From contig NZ_BMZM01000001.1 in the NCBI RefSeq assembly GCF_014652795.1, positions 310,001-374,000 on the forward strand: a DNA stretch of 64,000 nucleotides, given 5' to 3'. The translations under genes were made by a program, and so were the position numbers. The notes under the pieces were generated by a model that saw only the letters and a list, made by a program, of their open reading frames with translations, made no database searches and was not told the DNA's origin. Position 1 is the first letter of the stretch; every line of letters begins with the position of its first letter. Of the stretch, positions 1 to 8,231 are shown in pieces. This DNA is from Kushneria pakistanensis. Its GTDB lineage: Bacteria; Pseudomonadota; Gammaproteobacteria; Pseudomonadales; Halomonadaceae.

Positions 1-3000
1 CGACCATCTTCGACTACTTCAACAAGGGGAGCCAAACCGGCAGAGTTTGCTTGCAACCGCACATTAACCCAACGCGTCCAGTCGGAGAGATAGTCCTTGC
101 TGTTCAGAATATCTTCGAGGTGATGGGCGAGCTCAGACAGTGGAAGTTGTTTTGGGTCCGATTGTGAGATCTGTGCGAAATCTCTGGCACACTCCTCCCA
201 AGCTGATCGCTTTTGCAAAAATAACGTGATCGCATTGCGCAGATCACCCGGCATACGCTGCGCTAGGCTCTGCCTGGATGCCTCCCAGCGGTTTTGATCC
301 GAGACGGCCGGTGCGAGGGCATTCAGTGTTGCCACCAAGCTGCTTGCCTGCGCTATCCAGTCCATCAGTCGATCGGGATCTGTTTCCACGCCCGTGACCA
401 CAGGGCATGGCAGTAATGCATTTTCCTTGATCTCATCCTGGATACGCCTGGCGTCGCTCATTGCGGCAATGTCCTGATCAGGGTTTGCCTGACCACTCTC
501 GGCGTAGGTCTGTAGGAGTTTACGGACCGAAGACTTCGCGAGGATGGAGAACGGCCACATCTTCGTTTGGGCAAGCCGCCAATTCGCGTCCATTTGATCG
601 AGAGGAATCATATCAAGACGGTCCATTGGATAGCGTGCCGAAGCGCGACTTACGGCGTCGTTGTATTTGCCAAGCAGGTCGCACAGGGCCTGTGCCTGGC
701 TCTGCATTTCACCAATGTTGCGTGACAGGGACCAGCTCACGTCTTCGCCGGTTGCGGGTATTTCGGCAACCTGTAGCAAAGTCTCAATTTCTTCCGAGGA
801 ACCAGCTCCATCCCAACCCAGCCCAGATTGACGGGCAAGGGTGTTCGCGGCATCGAATAGCTCCCGCGTCACCGAGGCCAGTGCAGTGGTCCGCTTGAGG
901 AGCTCGGCCTGCCAGCCGAAGGACCAGTCACTTGCTTGAATAAGCGGAAACGTTTTCCGCTCCGCGATGATTTCATTGCATCGCCCCAGTGCTTCGGCCA
1001 ACTTCTTCAATCGCGCATAGCTGTCTGCGTCATGAGCATCCTTGTTGGCGAAAAAGAGGCTGAACGGCTGTGCTTCACCAGATGCTTCTCCAATGGCCTC
1101 AAAGACACTGAAACCCTGAGTTCCTTTCTTATGGAGGGCGGCGACATAAGTGTTCAGTTGATCGCGGGTGATGGAAAGATCGTCGGTAACCTTTATCCAT
1201 TCAGCCTCGGAGCCTCGTGTCGCACGCTCCCAACTGCGCCCGAGTTGCGACAGTACTGATTTGCGATCAGCCTTGTTGGAGTGCAGTTCCAGTACCGCAT
1301 CCCCTAGTCCGTGTGCTGCTAGGCGACGATGGACCACGTCCAGCGCCGCAGATTTCTCGGCGACAAAAAGAACCGTTTTCTGAACTGCAAGACATTGCGA
1401 AATAATGTTCGCAATGGTCTGGCTTTTGCCCGTGCCCGGCGGACCAATCAGTACGAAATCATGCCCTTCCTCGGCCGCCAAAACCGCTGCAAGCTGGGAA
1501 GAATCTGCTGGCAGAGGGGTGAAAAGATCACGAGGAGCAAGACGTCGGTCGACATCTGCAGCATCGGGGAGCCCCGGGCTTCCCTCTGCAAGAAAAGGTT
1601 CGGACGGATTGTCGACCAGATGCCTTACAAGAGCACTTTCGCGCAAGCTATCGGTGCGTTCGACCAGATCTTTCCACATCAGAAATTTGGAAAATGAAAA
1701 GGTTGCAAGTGCAACATCCTCAACAACCTCGAAACCTGCAACATCACGAACCTTTCGTCGCATAATTTCGAAGATTCGAGGCAGATCGAAGCCACTACCA
1801 TCACGTGGCAATTCATCTTCCAGTTCTGGCACCGTGAGATCGAAGTCTCTCTTGAGAAACTCTAAAAGAGTGGTATTAAAGCGAACATCATCTTCGTGAT
1901 TTTCAATGATGAACTCGGATTGCGCGGACTTGCGGGAGATTTTTACGGGAACAAGAAGAAGTGGCGCACGATAGCTTTGGGTGTCGCCTTCCGATTTTTT
2001 CCAGCGCAGAAACCCGGCGGCGAGGAAAAGAGTATTGGTTCCGCCTTCTTGCATATCGCTTTTGGCACGCCGGTGTAGCTCCAGAAGCCGTAGTTCGGTT
2101 TCCTTGCGGGTCAGATTGACTGCCATTTGGCCCTTGGCGAAAGCGTCTTTTGCAACTTCCTCTAAAAGCTTCGGTTCCTCCTTTGTTAGCAGGTCTCTCT
2201 TTCCAACCGGATCTTCGTCCTTCAGTGCCAGCGCACGGAACTTCTTGCCGTCCGCAAGCTGATCTTCCAGCGATGACACATCCGAACAAAAGAATGGCAG
2301 CGTCTGCTTACTATCCTTGAAATTCAATAATCGGTTGCGCAACGAAAGATCCAGCAACTTTCTTTGCCAACGTGAAATCCGATCTGTAGGCGTTGTCGGT
2401 TCTTCTTCGATCAGGTCTTCGGGGAGCAGCCCCCGAGCAAGTGGTTTTGGAAGCGCTGCCGGGCTCGCCGGTATATCTGCTAGTTGCGTTTCTGGTTCGT
2501 TACGATGGCTGGCAAGGGGACGTACCCGTGCTGCACGGGCCCGACGAATGTCTACGGCCATGGTGAAACTGTGTTCATTGCGCTCTGAAGTAAGCTCACG
2601 CGCGCTATCCACTGCTTCTTCGAATCCAATGCTGGGTCGTTTTGTAAGCAGAGTGGTTTCCATACTTACAAACTCCCGGGCATCAAGCGCTTTGCGAACG
2701 GTCATAACGTCCGGTTCGCTTATGGTCCCGAAGTCTCTTTCGGTCAGCCACACCCCTGTCCAAGCATGCCCTTCACAAAACAGAATGGCTGGATTCAGTC
2801 CTGCCGCCTCAAAACAGGCCGCCAAAAAGAGCGCACTGTCGAGACAGGTTGCAAGTCCTTCGGAACGGATGCGTCCCGGATCGCGAATCTTCTGTCCGTG
2901 CAGCTCGAAACTGGCTGGGGGTACGGCATAGGTTAAACCCAGGCCTGTCGCGGCAGACCAGATGGATCCTGCCAGCATCCACGAGCGCGACGGATCTTTG

Positions 3001-3527
3001 GACTGGTATCCATCCATGCTGCCGTTCTGCCCCGTCGCCTCAAGAAGCCGTCCCGCTTCCTTTAGTATTCCGGCAACGACCGTATCGTTGGGAGAGACGA
3101 AGGCTGCCAAAAGATGTGCCATCTCACCAACGCCGCCCCACTCATCGCGTGCAAGCATCTCTATCTGACGACTCTCGGATATCATCTCGACATCGCCCTG
3201 CCGCACTAAAAGCGTTAGCTCACCTCTCTCAGCTTCGTTGAGGCCACCCAGAAGAGCCGTGTCCAGAGGGGTTTCCAGATCATGTAGCTCTTGCTGCTCG
3301 CCTGATGGCAGTCGGTCCAGCTTCCATGTTTTGGGGCGTAACAAGCCTGGCTTGCAAGTCAGTTCGACGGTGAGGTTCTCCAGCGGTTTATCCGTCTGGT
3401 TCTCCAAAACGATCTTTCTGATTACTGAAACACCATTCTGGGAGGAAGCGAAATTCACTTTTTCCGCAGTGATCAAAGTCAGCAAGAGCGACTTCTGGGC
3501 ATCCTCATCAACTGTCTTGAAAGGCAT
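1..3527 (-). CDS. DUF4011-type SF1 helicase, N-terminal 1175 residues (truncated by window edge)
   Basis: An uninterrupted minus-strand frame runs from an ATG at 3527 off the left edge. AGGG lies seven bases before the ATG and an in-frame TAA just upstream, so the start is firm. Residues about 10-100 look like a beta-rich Ig-type domain. Around 217-265 there is a transglutaminase-like pattern: Cys228 in TCLDSA, His254 in GHAW, Asp265. DUF4011 begins near 384 (RWQRKLLDLSLRNRLLNF). Walker A GPPGTGKS is at 695-702, followed by the SF1 motif Ia region (VLFVAEKSAALDVV). The remaining helicase motifs, and any Vsr-like nuclease and DUF3320 domain, would lie outside the window. Known of the family: DUF4011-helicase-Vsr-DUF3320 fusions have been reported as antiphage defence proteins. 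A defence role here is inference. No partner gene is visible on the right. Confidence 0.85.
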   Translation of the reverse strand, partial: MPFKTVDEDAQKSLLLTLITAEKVNFASSQNGVSVIRKIVLENQTDKPLENLTVELTCKPGLLRPKTWKLDRLPSGEQQELHDLETPLDTALLGGLNEAERGELTLLVRQGDVEMISESRQIEMLARDEWGGVGEMAHLLAAFVSPNDTVVAGILKEAGRLLEATGQNGSMDGYQSKDPSRSWMLAGSIWSAATGLGLTYAVPPASFELHGQKIRDPGRIRSEGLATCLDSALFLAACFEAAGLNPAILFCEGHAWTGVWLTERDFGTISEPDVMTVRKALDAREFVSMETTLLTKRPSIGFEEAVDSARELTSERNEHSFTMAVDIRRARAARVRPLASHRNEPETQLADIPASPAALPKPLARGLLPEDLIEEEPTTPTDRISRWQRKLLDLSLRNRLLNFKDSKQTLPFFCSDVSSLEDQLADGKKFRALALKDEDPVGKRDLLTKEEPKLLEEVAKDAFAKGQMAVNLTRKETELRLLELHRRAKSDMQEGGTNTLFLAAGFLRWKKSEGDTQSYRAPLLLVPVKISRKSAQSEFIIENHEDDVRFNTTLLEFLKRDFDLTVPELEDELPRDGSGFDLPRIFEIMRRKVRDVAGFEVVEDVALATFSFSKFLMWKDLVERTDSLRESALVRHLVDNPSEPFLAEGSPGLPDAADVDRRLAPRDLFTPLPADSSQLAAVLAAEEGHDFVLIGPPGTGKSQTIANIISQCLAVQKTVLFVAEKSAALDVVHRRLAAHGLGDAVLELHSNKADRKSVLSQLGRSWERATRGSEAEWIKVTDDLSITRDQLNTYVAALHKKGTQGFSVFEAIGEASGEAQPFSLFFANKDAHDADSYARLKKLAEALGRCNEIIAERKTFPLIQASDWSFGWQAELLKRTTALASVTRELFDAANTLARQSGLGWDGAGSSEEIETLLQVAEIPATGEDVSWSLSRNIGEMQSQAQALCDLLGKYNDAVSRASARYPMDRLDMIPLDQMDANWRLAQTKMWPFSILAKSSVRKLLQTYAESGQANPDQDIAAMSDARRIQDEIKENALLPCPVVTGVETDPDRLMDWIAQASSLVATLNALAPAVSDQNRWEASRQSLAQRMPGDLRNAITLFLQKRSAWEECARDFAQISQSDPKQLPLSELAHHLEDILNSKDYLSDWTRWVNVRLQANSAGLAPLVEVVEDG

Positions 3528-3917
3528 GTTTTAACCCTGATTACATTTTAAATTAGTGGTTTCTAGTCTTGCTGCTGTCAGCGGCCAGAAAAGTGACGTT
3601 GCTGGAATCTCTGCAAGGAATCAGAACGCGTTTTTAGCTATTCAAAGAAAAATTTTTTTAAATAGTTCCCTGCACTTGGCTTAATGTTGCTTAAGGGTAA
3701 ATATTTAGGGTACGGATATTGTGCCAAGCGTGGTTTCGCTTTATCTCGAGAGCATGATGTTATGATCGGCAGGTATATAAGCGATATGTAGAAATTTGAC
3801 AGAAAAAACTCCTGCCTTTTGAGTTTTGAAGCAGAATTAGTAGGCTTTGTTGCTTAGTCGTGTTTCTTATGGCGTATTCGAAGACTGACCAGCATGTTAC
3901 GCCTGCAAAAGAAACTG
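3528..3917. other. AT-rich intergenic gap upstream of the DUF4011 helicase
   Basis: No credible gene on either strand. Base composition is clearly AT-richer than the GC-rich genes on both sides, with runs such as TTTTTTTAAATAG near 3653. It must hold the promoter of the helicase gene and the end of the acetyltransferase transcript. I could not identify an attachment site, an inverted repeat or an IS end with confidence. The composition change is compatible with the border of an acquired segment extending leftwards. Confidence 0.5.
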
Positions 3918-4412
3918 TCAGAAAGCGCCTTCGATCCCTTCCAAGCGCTTCTTCATCTGGAAATTATCCAGCGCCTGCCCCCGCCGCTCTACCTGCCTTG
4001 CCCGAGTGACCACAAACCCCCGCGTCTCAAAAAAGGGCAGGGCAGTCAGGCTGGCATCGGTGGTCAGGCGCGTCATCCCGCGTTGCCGGGCGGCCTGTTC
4101 CACCATGTCCAGTAGCGCACTCGCCACGCCACAGCGTTGATAATCCGGGCTGACAAAGAGCCTGTCGAGATGGCCTTCATTTGTGAGATCAGTAAAACCC
4201 GCCGGCACGTCATCCAGCATCGCGATCCACATGCGCCGTTGCGCATTCACCGCCGCCCAGGTCGGTAACGCGATGCCATCGATCCATGCCTCAATTTGTG
4301 CTGGGGTGTAGTCCCTTGAGGCTATCTCACGCACGGCGCGCTGAAACAGGGCAAGCGTTATCTCGTCATCATCAAGGGTGCAGGGGCGAATGTTCAGGGC
4401 GCTTGTCGACAT
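3918..4412 (-). CDS. GNAT N-acetyltransferase, YafP-like
   Basis: A 164-residue single-domain GNAT protein. The N-terminus (IRPCTLDD...LFQRAVREIASRDYTPAQIEAW) has the layout of E. coli YafP. The acetyl-CoA loop is QRCGVASALL at about 115-124, after the strand LDRLFVSPDY. The C-terminal part carries the family pattern TDASLTALPFFETRGF. The acceptor substrate is unknown; YafP itself is linked to the DNA-damage response and nitroaromatic metabolism, which cannot be assumed here. It is closely similar to the protein at 8858-9340, so the two are paralogues. It is probably monocistronic: the terminator at 4503-4536 separates it from the upstream methyltransferase gene. Confidence 0.85.
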   Translation of the reverse strand: MSTSALNIRPCTLDDDEITLALFQRAVREIASRDYTPAQIEAWIDGIALPTWAAVNAQRRMWIAMLDDVPAGFTDLTNEGHLDRLFVSPDYQRCGVASALLDMVEQAARQRGMTRLTTDASLTALPFFETRGFVVTRARQVERRGQALDNFQMKKRLEGIEGAF

Positions 4413-4502
4413 GCGGTTTTCCGGAGAAGAAGCGGCTGGTGCTGGCCAGCCCGTGAATGATGGGTGTGTGTTCCATCACACCAACATGGCGCCATGGGAT
4501 CG

Positions 4503-4536
4503 AAAAAAGGGCGCCTCACTGGGAGGCGCCCTTTTT
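4503..4536 (-). terminator. Bidirectional-looking rho-independent terminator
   Basis: A perfect 9-bp stem (GGGCGCCTC, 4509-4517, with GAGGCGCCC, 4523-4531) closes a 5-nt loop. It is flanked by six A (4503-4508) and five T (4532-4536). On the minus strand it ends the SpoU methyltransferase transcript, whose stop is 22 bases upstream. Confidence 0.9.
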
Positions 4537-4557
4537 CCAGAGCAACGAATGGGCGAC

Positions 4558-5289
4558 TCAGCGCCGCGGGCGGCTCAGCTCATACGCACACATGTTGACC
4601 GTAGCAGCCAGATTCAATGACTCGATGGCACCGCTCCCGGGGATCGTGAACGGCTGTGCGCCGAGCGCGCCCAGTTGGTCTCGGGGCACACCGCGGGCTT
4701 CGTTGCCGAAAAGGTAGCAGTCACAGCCGCCAAAGTCTGGCGAGTGAAGCGGATCGCCCTGCATATCGAGGCAGGCGATGCGCGTGAAGCGATCGGACAG
4801 TGATGCAAGCGGTACGTCCAGCTCCAGCGGCGCATGGAAGATCGCGCCCATGCTCGCGCGCACGACCTTGGGATTGTAGGGATCGACGCTGCCCGGGCTC
4901 AGCAGGCAGCGAAAGCCGCCGAACCATGAAAGCGTACGCAGGATGGTGCCTAAATTGCCCGGGTCCTGAATTTCATGAAGATAGACCGCACGCCCGGTAC
5001 CGGACGCCTCCGCTGGGGTGTCCGGTATCGGCACCAGAGCAACGATGCCCTGTGGGGTCTTGGTATCGGCGATCTGCGCCATCTGGCGATCGCTGATGAC
5101 GTGTGTCCTGAACGGGCTTTCCCACTGTGCATGCGTCTGGGTGACATACAGCGCCGAGCGCTGAAGCTGCGGGTTGTGCGCTGCCGCTTTCTGCAGCTCC
5201 AGTACCAGATGTTCACCCTCCACCAGGAAGTGGCCAAACTCGGCGCGATACTTCTTCTGGTGGAGTTTCTTGATGTCGTCGAACTTCAT
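4558..5289 (-). CDS. SpoU/TrmH-family (SPOUT) RNA 2'-O-methyltransferase
   Basis: 243 residues: an N-terminal RNA-substrate-binding domain (to about 90, starting with a VEGEHLVLE-type strand), then a SPOUT trefoil-knot domain. All three SPOUT motifs are present: motif 1 EIQDPGNLGTILRT near 125, motif 2 LFGNEARGVP near 192, motif 3 IPGSGAIESLNLAATV near 214. Such proteins use S-adenosylmethionine to methylate ribose 2'-OH in rRNA or tRNA; the target nucleotide cannot be told from sequence. The ATG shares one base with the stop of the upstream FAD oxidoreductase (TGATG), so the two are translationally coupled. A strong terminator follows. Confidence 0.88.
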   Translation of the reverse strand: MKFDDIKKLHQKKYRAEFGHFLVEGEHLVLELQKAAAHNPQLQRSALYVTQTHAQWESPFRTHVISDRQMAQIADTKTPQGIVALVPIPDTPAEASGTGRAVYLHEIQDPGNLGTILRTLSWFGGFRCLLSPGSVDPYNPKVVRASMGAIFHAPLELDVPLASLSDRFTRIACLDMQGDPLHSPDFGGCDCYLFGNEARGVPRDQLGALGAQPFTIPGSGAIESLNLAATVNMCAYELSRPRR

Positions 5290-6935
5290 CAGCTAACAAC
5301 CCGGGCCGGTGCCATGGCGGCGTCCGTGTCAGACAGCAGCGCCTTGGCCAGCGCCTCCGCCACCTTGATGCCATCCACGCCCGCCGACAGGATGCCGCCG
5401 GCGTAGCCCGCGCCTTCGCCGGCCGGGTAGAGGCCACGGGTATTGAGGCTCTGGAATGTGTCGTGATGGCGGGTGATCCGCACGGGTGAGGAGGTGCGCG
5501 TCTCGATACCCGTCAGAATCGCGCTGTCGCGGTCAAATCCGCGAATCTTCCTGCCGAAGGCCGGCAGCGCTTCGCGAATCGCCTCAATGGCGAACGCTGG
5601 CAGGGAAGGGGCAAGATCGCCCAGGCGCACGCCTGGCGTATAGGAAGGCTCCACGTCGCCGAACTCGCTGGACGGCACACCGCGAATGAAGTCGCCCACC
5701 AGCTGCGCGGGCGCGCAATAGTCACTGCCCCCCAGTTCATAGGCACGCTCTTCCAGGCGCTCCTGAAGCTCTACCCCCGCCAATACATGGCCCGGGAAGT
5801 CCTGCTCGGGATTGATGCCCACGACAATACCGGAGTTGGCGTTGCGTTCATTGCGCGAGTACTGGCTCATGCCGTTGGTCACGACGCGGCCCGGTTCGGA
5901 CGTGGCCGCGACCACCGTGCCACCGGGGCACATGCAGAAGCTGTAGACCGCGCGACCGTTTTTCGCATGATGGACCAGCTTGTAGTCCGCCGCGCCCAGC
6001 GCCGGGTGGCCGGCATACTTGCCCAGGCGGGCCTTGTCGATCATGCCCTGCGGATGCTCGATGCGAAAACCGATGGCGAAGGGCTTGGCCTCGATGTGAA
6101 CCCCCTGGCGGTGCAGCATGCGAAAGGTATCGCGCGAGCTGTGGCCCAGCGCGAGGATCACATGACGGCTGCGCAGCGTGTCGCCATTGGCCAGCACGGC
6201 GCCTTCAACCTGACCGTTGTCGATCACCAGATCCGTCACCCGGCTTTCAAAGCGCACCTCACCCCCGAGCGCAATGATCTCTTCACGCATCTTCGCCACC
6301 ACACCCGTAAGGCGGAATGTACCGATATGGGGCTTGTTGACGTACATGATTTCTTCGGGCGCGCCGGCACGCACGAACTCGTGCATTACCTTGCGCGCGT
6401 AGAACTTCGGATCCTTGATCTGGCTGTACAGCTTGCCGTCTGAAAAGAGGCCGGCGCCGCCCTCGCCGAACTGCACATTGGATTCAGGGCTCAGGACCTT
6501 CTTGCGCCACAGTGCCCAGGTGTCCTTCGTGCGGCTGCGCACGTTCTTGCCGCGTTCCAGCACGATGGGTTTGAACCCCATCTGTGCCAGCAACAGGGCA
6601 GCAAACAGGCCACAGGGGCCAAAACCAATCACCAATGGACGCGCTTCAAGACCCTCCGGCGCCTCGGCCACGGGGTAATACCGGGTATCCGGCGCAGGGC
6701 GCACATGCAGGTCGTTGGCAAAGCGTGCCAGGACCTTGCCTTCATCTCGTACTTCCAGATCGATGATGTAGATGAACAGGATGGCGCTGTTCTTCTTGCG
6801 TGCATCGTAGCTGCGTTTGAAGACCGTGAAGTCCAGCAGGTCCGCATCGCGAATCTTCAGGCGCTTGACGATGGCCTGACGCAGTGCGTCGGCAGAATGA
6901 TCCAGAGGCAAAGAGAGTTCGTTGATACGAATCAT
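5289..6935 (-). CDS. FAD-dependent oxidoreductase of the COG2509 type
   Basis: 548 residues from the ATG at 6935. I prefer this start to the longer frame from 7079 because AGGA lies eight bases upstream and the family N-terminus (MIRINELSLPLDHS) begins here. An N-terminal domain of about 90 residues precedes a dinucleotide fold with VIGFGPCGLFAALLLAQMGF near 105-124. Further family blocks are NVQFGEGGAGLFSDGKL and GFRIEHPQGMID, and a C-terminal FAD block contains GLYPAGEGAGYAGGI with LSAGVDGIKVAEAL. Members are called FAD-dependent dehydrogenases, with no settled substrate. Its coupling to an RNA methyltransferase hints at RNA or translation-related work, but that is inference. Confidence 0.85.
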   Translation of the reverse strand: MIRINELSLPLDHSADALRQAIVKRLKIRDADLLDFTVFKRSYDARKKNSAILFIYIIDLEVRDEGKVLARFANDLHVRPAPDTRYYPVAEAPEGLEARPLVIGFGPCGLFAALLLAQMGFKPIVLERGKNVRSRTKDTWALWRKKVLSPESNVQFGEGGAGLFSDGKLYSQIKDPKFYARKVMHEFVRAGAPEEIMYVNKPHIGTFRLTGVVAKMREEIIALGGEVRFESRVTDLVIDNGQVEGAVLANGDTLRSRHVILALGHSSRDTFRMLHRQGVHIEAKPFAIGFRIEHPQGMIDKARLGKYAGHPALGAADYKLVHHAKNGRAVYSFCMCPGGTVVAATSEPGRVVTNGMSQYSRNERNANSGIVVGINPEQDFPGHVLAGVELQERLEERAYELGGSDYCAPAQLVGDFIRGVPSSEFGDVEPSYTPGVRLGDLAPSLPAFAIEAIREALPAFGRKIRGFDRDSAILTGIETRTSSPVRITRHHDTFQSLNTRGLYPAGEGAGYAGGILSAGVDGIKVAEALAKALLSDTDAAMAPARVVS

Positions 6936-7092
6936 GAAGGCATCCTGGCCGGTGACCCCGGCAGAGAAAGGGTAGGGAAGATAATCGATGGGGAAGACAG
7001 TCGATGGCGGATTGTACCCGGCGCCGGTGGGCCTGTCAGGAAATGCCGTCGGTGCCCCGTCGGGGCCACGCGCGTTCACTGTCCGTATCCGC

Positions 7093-7098
7093 TATAAT
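7093..7098 (+). promoter_or_regulatory. Candidate -10 element for rlmE
   Basis: A perfect TATAAT hexamer 72 bases before the rlmE ATG, in the gap between divergent genes. No good -35 hexamer is seen at 16-18 bases upstream, so promoter assignment is tentative. Confidence 0.45.
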
Positions 7099-7169
7099 CG
7101 CGGCCAGTCTGTACCCCGCAGCGCAGCGTCGCGCTCGGGCCTCACCCGATTCTTGTGGTTGGCTCCAAC

Positions 7170-7790
7170 ATGAAACACTCCAAAAGCAGCCGCCGTTGGC
7201 TGGATGAACACGTGAATGACCCCTTCGTCAAACGTGCCCAGAAAGATGGCCTGCGCTCGCGCTCCAGCTACAAGCTGATCGAGCTCAACGAGAAGGACAA
7301 GCTTATCCGCCCCGGTATGCTCGTCATGGACCTGGGTTCTGCGCCGGGCGGCTGGTCGCAGGTCGCGGGCCGAATCGTGGGCGACAAGGGCCGGGTGATC
7401 GCTACCGATATTCTGCCCATGGACGTTCTGGACAACGTTGATTTCATTCAGGGCGACTTCACGGAGGATGACGTCTTTGAGCAGCTTCTTGCTCAGCTCG
7501 ATGGCCGGCAACCCGATCTTGTCGTGTCTGATATCGCCCCCAATATCAGCGGCGTTGGCGCAGCGGATCAGGCCGCGTCCATGTACCTGGTGGAACTGAC
7601 GCTCGACATGGTTCGGCGCGTACTCAAGCCGGGCGGACACTATGCGGTCAAGGTGTTCCAGGGTGAGGGCTCGGATGAGTTTCTCAAGGATGTGCGCACC
7701 TCCTTCGAGAAGGTATTCATTCGTAAACCCGAGGCGTCGCGGCCTCGGTCCCGGGAAGTGTATCTGGTGGGCAAGGGCTTCAAGGGCTGA
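7170..7790 (+). CDS. rlmE: 23S rRNA (uridine-2552) 2'-O-methyltransferase RlmE (FtsJ/RrmJ)
   Basis: 206 residues, the normal length for RlmE. The SAM-binding loop is [12 protein letters not shown] at about 53-64. The catalytic K-D-K-E tetrad is readable as Lys35 (SYKLIE), Asp121 (SDIAPN), Lys161 (VKVFQGEG) and Glu196 (SREVYLV). These align with Lys38, Asp124, Lys164 and Glu199 of E. coli RlmE. It methylates U2552 in the A loop during late 50S assembly. ATG 7170 is chosen over an in-frame GTG at 7155 because homologues start at the lysine/serine-rich segment. Unlike the usual rlmE-ftsH arrangement, a terminator follows and no ftsH is present. Confidence 0.95.
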   Translation: MKHSKSSRRWLDEHVNDPFVKRAQKDGLRSRSSYKLIELNEKDKLIRPGMLVMDLGSAPGGWSQVAGRIVGDKGRVIATDILPMDVLDNVDFIQGDFTEDDVFEQLLAQLDGRQPDLVVSDIAPNISGVGAADQAASMYLVELTLDMVRRVLKPGGHYAVKVFQGEGSDEFLKDVRTSFEKVFIRKPEASRPRSREVYLVGKGFKG

Positions 7791-7863
7791 GTCACGGCAA
7801 AAGGGAACAGGTTTATGTTTCCAGACCCGAACATGACGCCACGGAATTGAAAGATTGAAAGAA

Positions 7864-7892
7864 GGGCGCCTCCCTGTGAGGCACCCTTTTTT
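7864..7892 (+). terminator. Rho-independent terminator of rlmE
   Basis: A 9-position stem with one C/A mismatch (7864-7872 with 7878-7886), loop CCTGT, followed by six T (7887-7892). The arms are almost the same sequence as the terminator at 4509-4531. Confidence 0.9.
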
Positions 7893-7924
7893 ATCAGGGA
7901 AACAACCTGTCAGGGCAACAGCGA

Positions 7925-8105
7925 TTACCCGCTGCCCGTTTCCCGCTGGCGCTGCTGTCGCGCCATGCCTTCCACCCCCGGCGGATATCGATGCGACAGC
8001 GTGGTCCTGAAGAAATCCACGACGTAGGCAAACACCTCATTCAGTCCCGGGTCAGCCCTTCGATATCCTCGTTTTCATTCTCAAGCTCGCTGCCCTTGAG
8101 ATCTA
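7925..8105 (-). pseudogene. Possible decayed C-terminal gene fragment
   Basis: This 440-base gene-free stretch (7791-8231) holds, on the minus strand, a readable 3' segment ending at TAA 7927-7925 (NEVFAYVVDFFRTTLSHRYPP...). It is preceded, in another frame, by an acidic segment (LKGSELENENEDIEGLTR). The two join only through a frameshift near 8045, and no start codon or ribosome site is seen. I do not recognise the family. It may be a gene remnant or chance coding-like sequence. The AT-rich part from 8106 to 8160 probably carries the promoter of the next gene. Confidence 0.25.
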
Positions 8106-8231
8106 TCTTAAAAAATAATTAAAGAAGTCCAAAAAATTGTCGTTATTAGACAGGCACTTGCATCGTGGGAGGTGACGCGGTGTTTTCCCCAAGGCCTTCA
8201 AGAGCCTGTCTGTACCTCAAGAGATCATTTA

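Noticed and set aside
461-3534. A series of plus-strand frames of 60-204 codons across the first 3.5 kb
   Set aside because: They are shadows of the long minus-strand helicase frame, which has recognisable motifs and a ribosome site; the plus-strand products have no conserved features.
3838-3862. Sequence GGCTTTGTTGCTTAGTC resembling the end of an IS element
   Set aside because: No matching inverted copy or transposase fragment was found nearby, so the resemblance is not enough.
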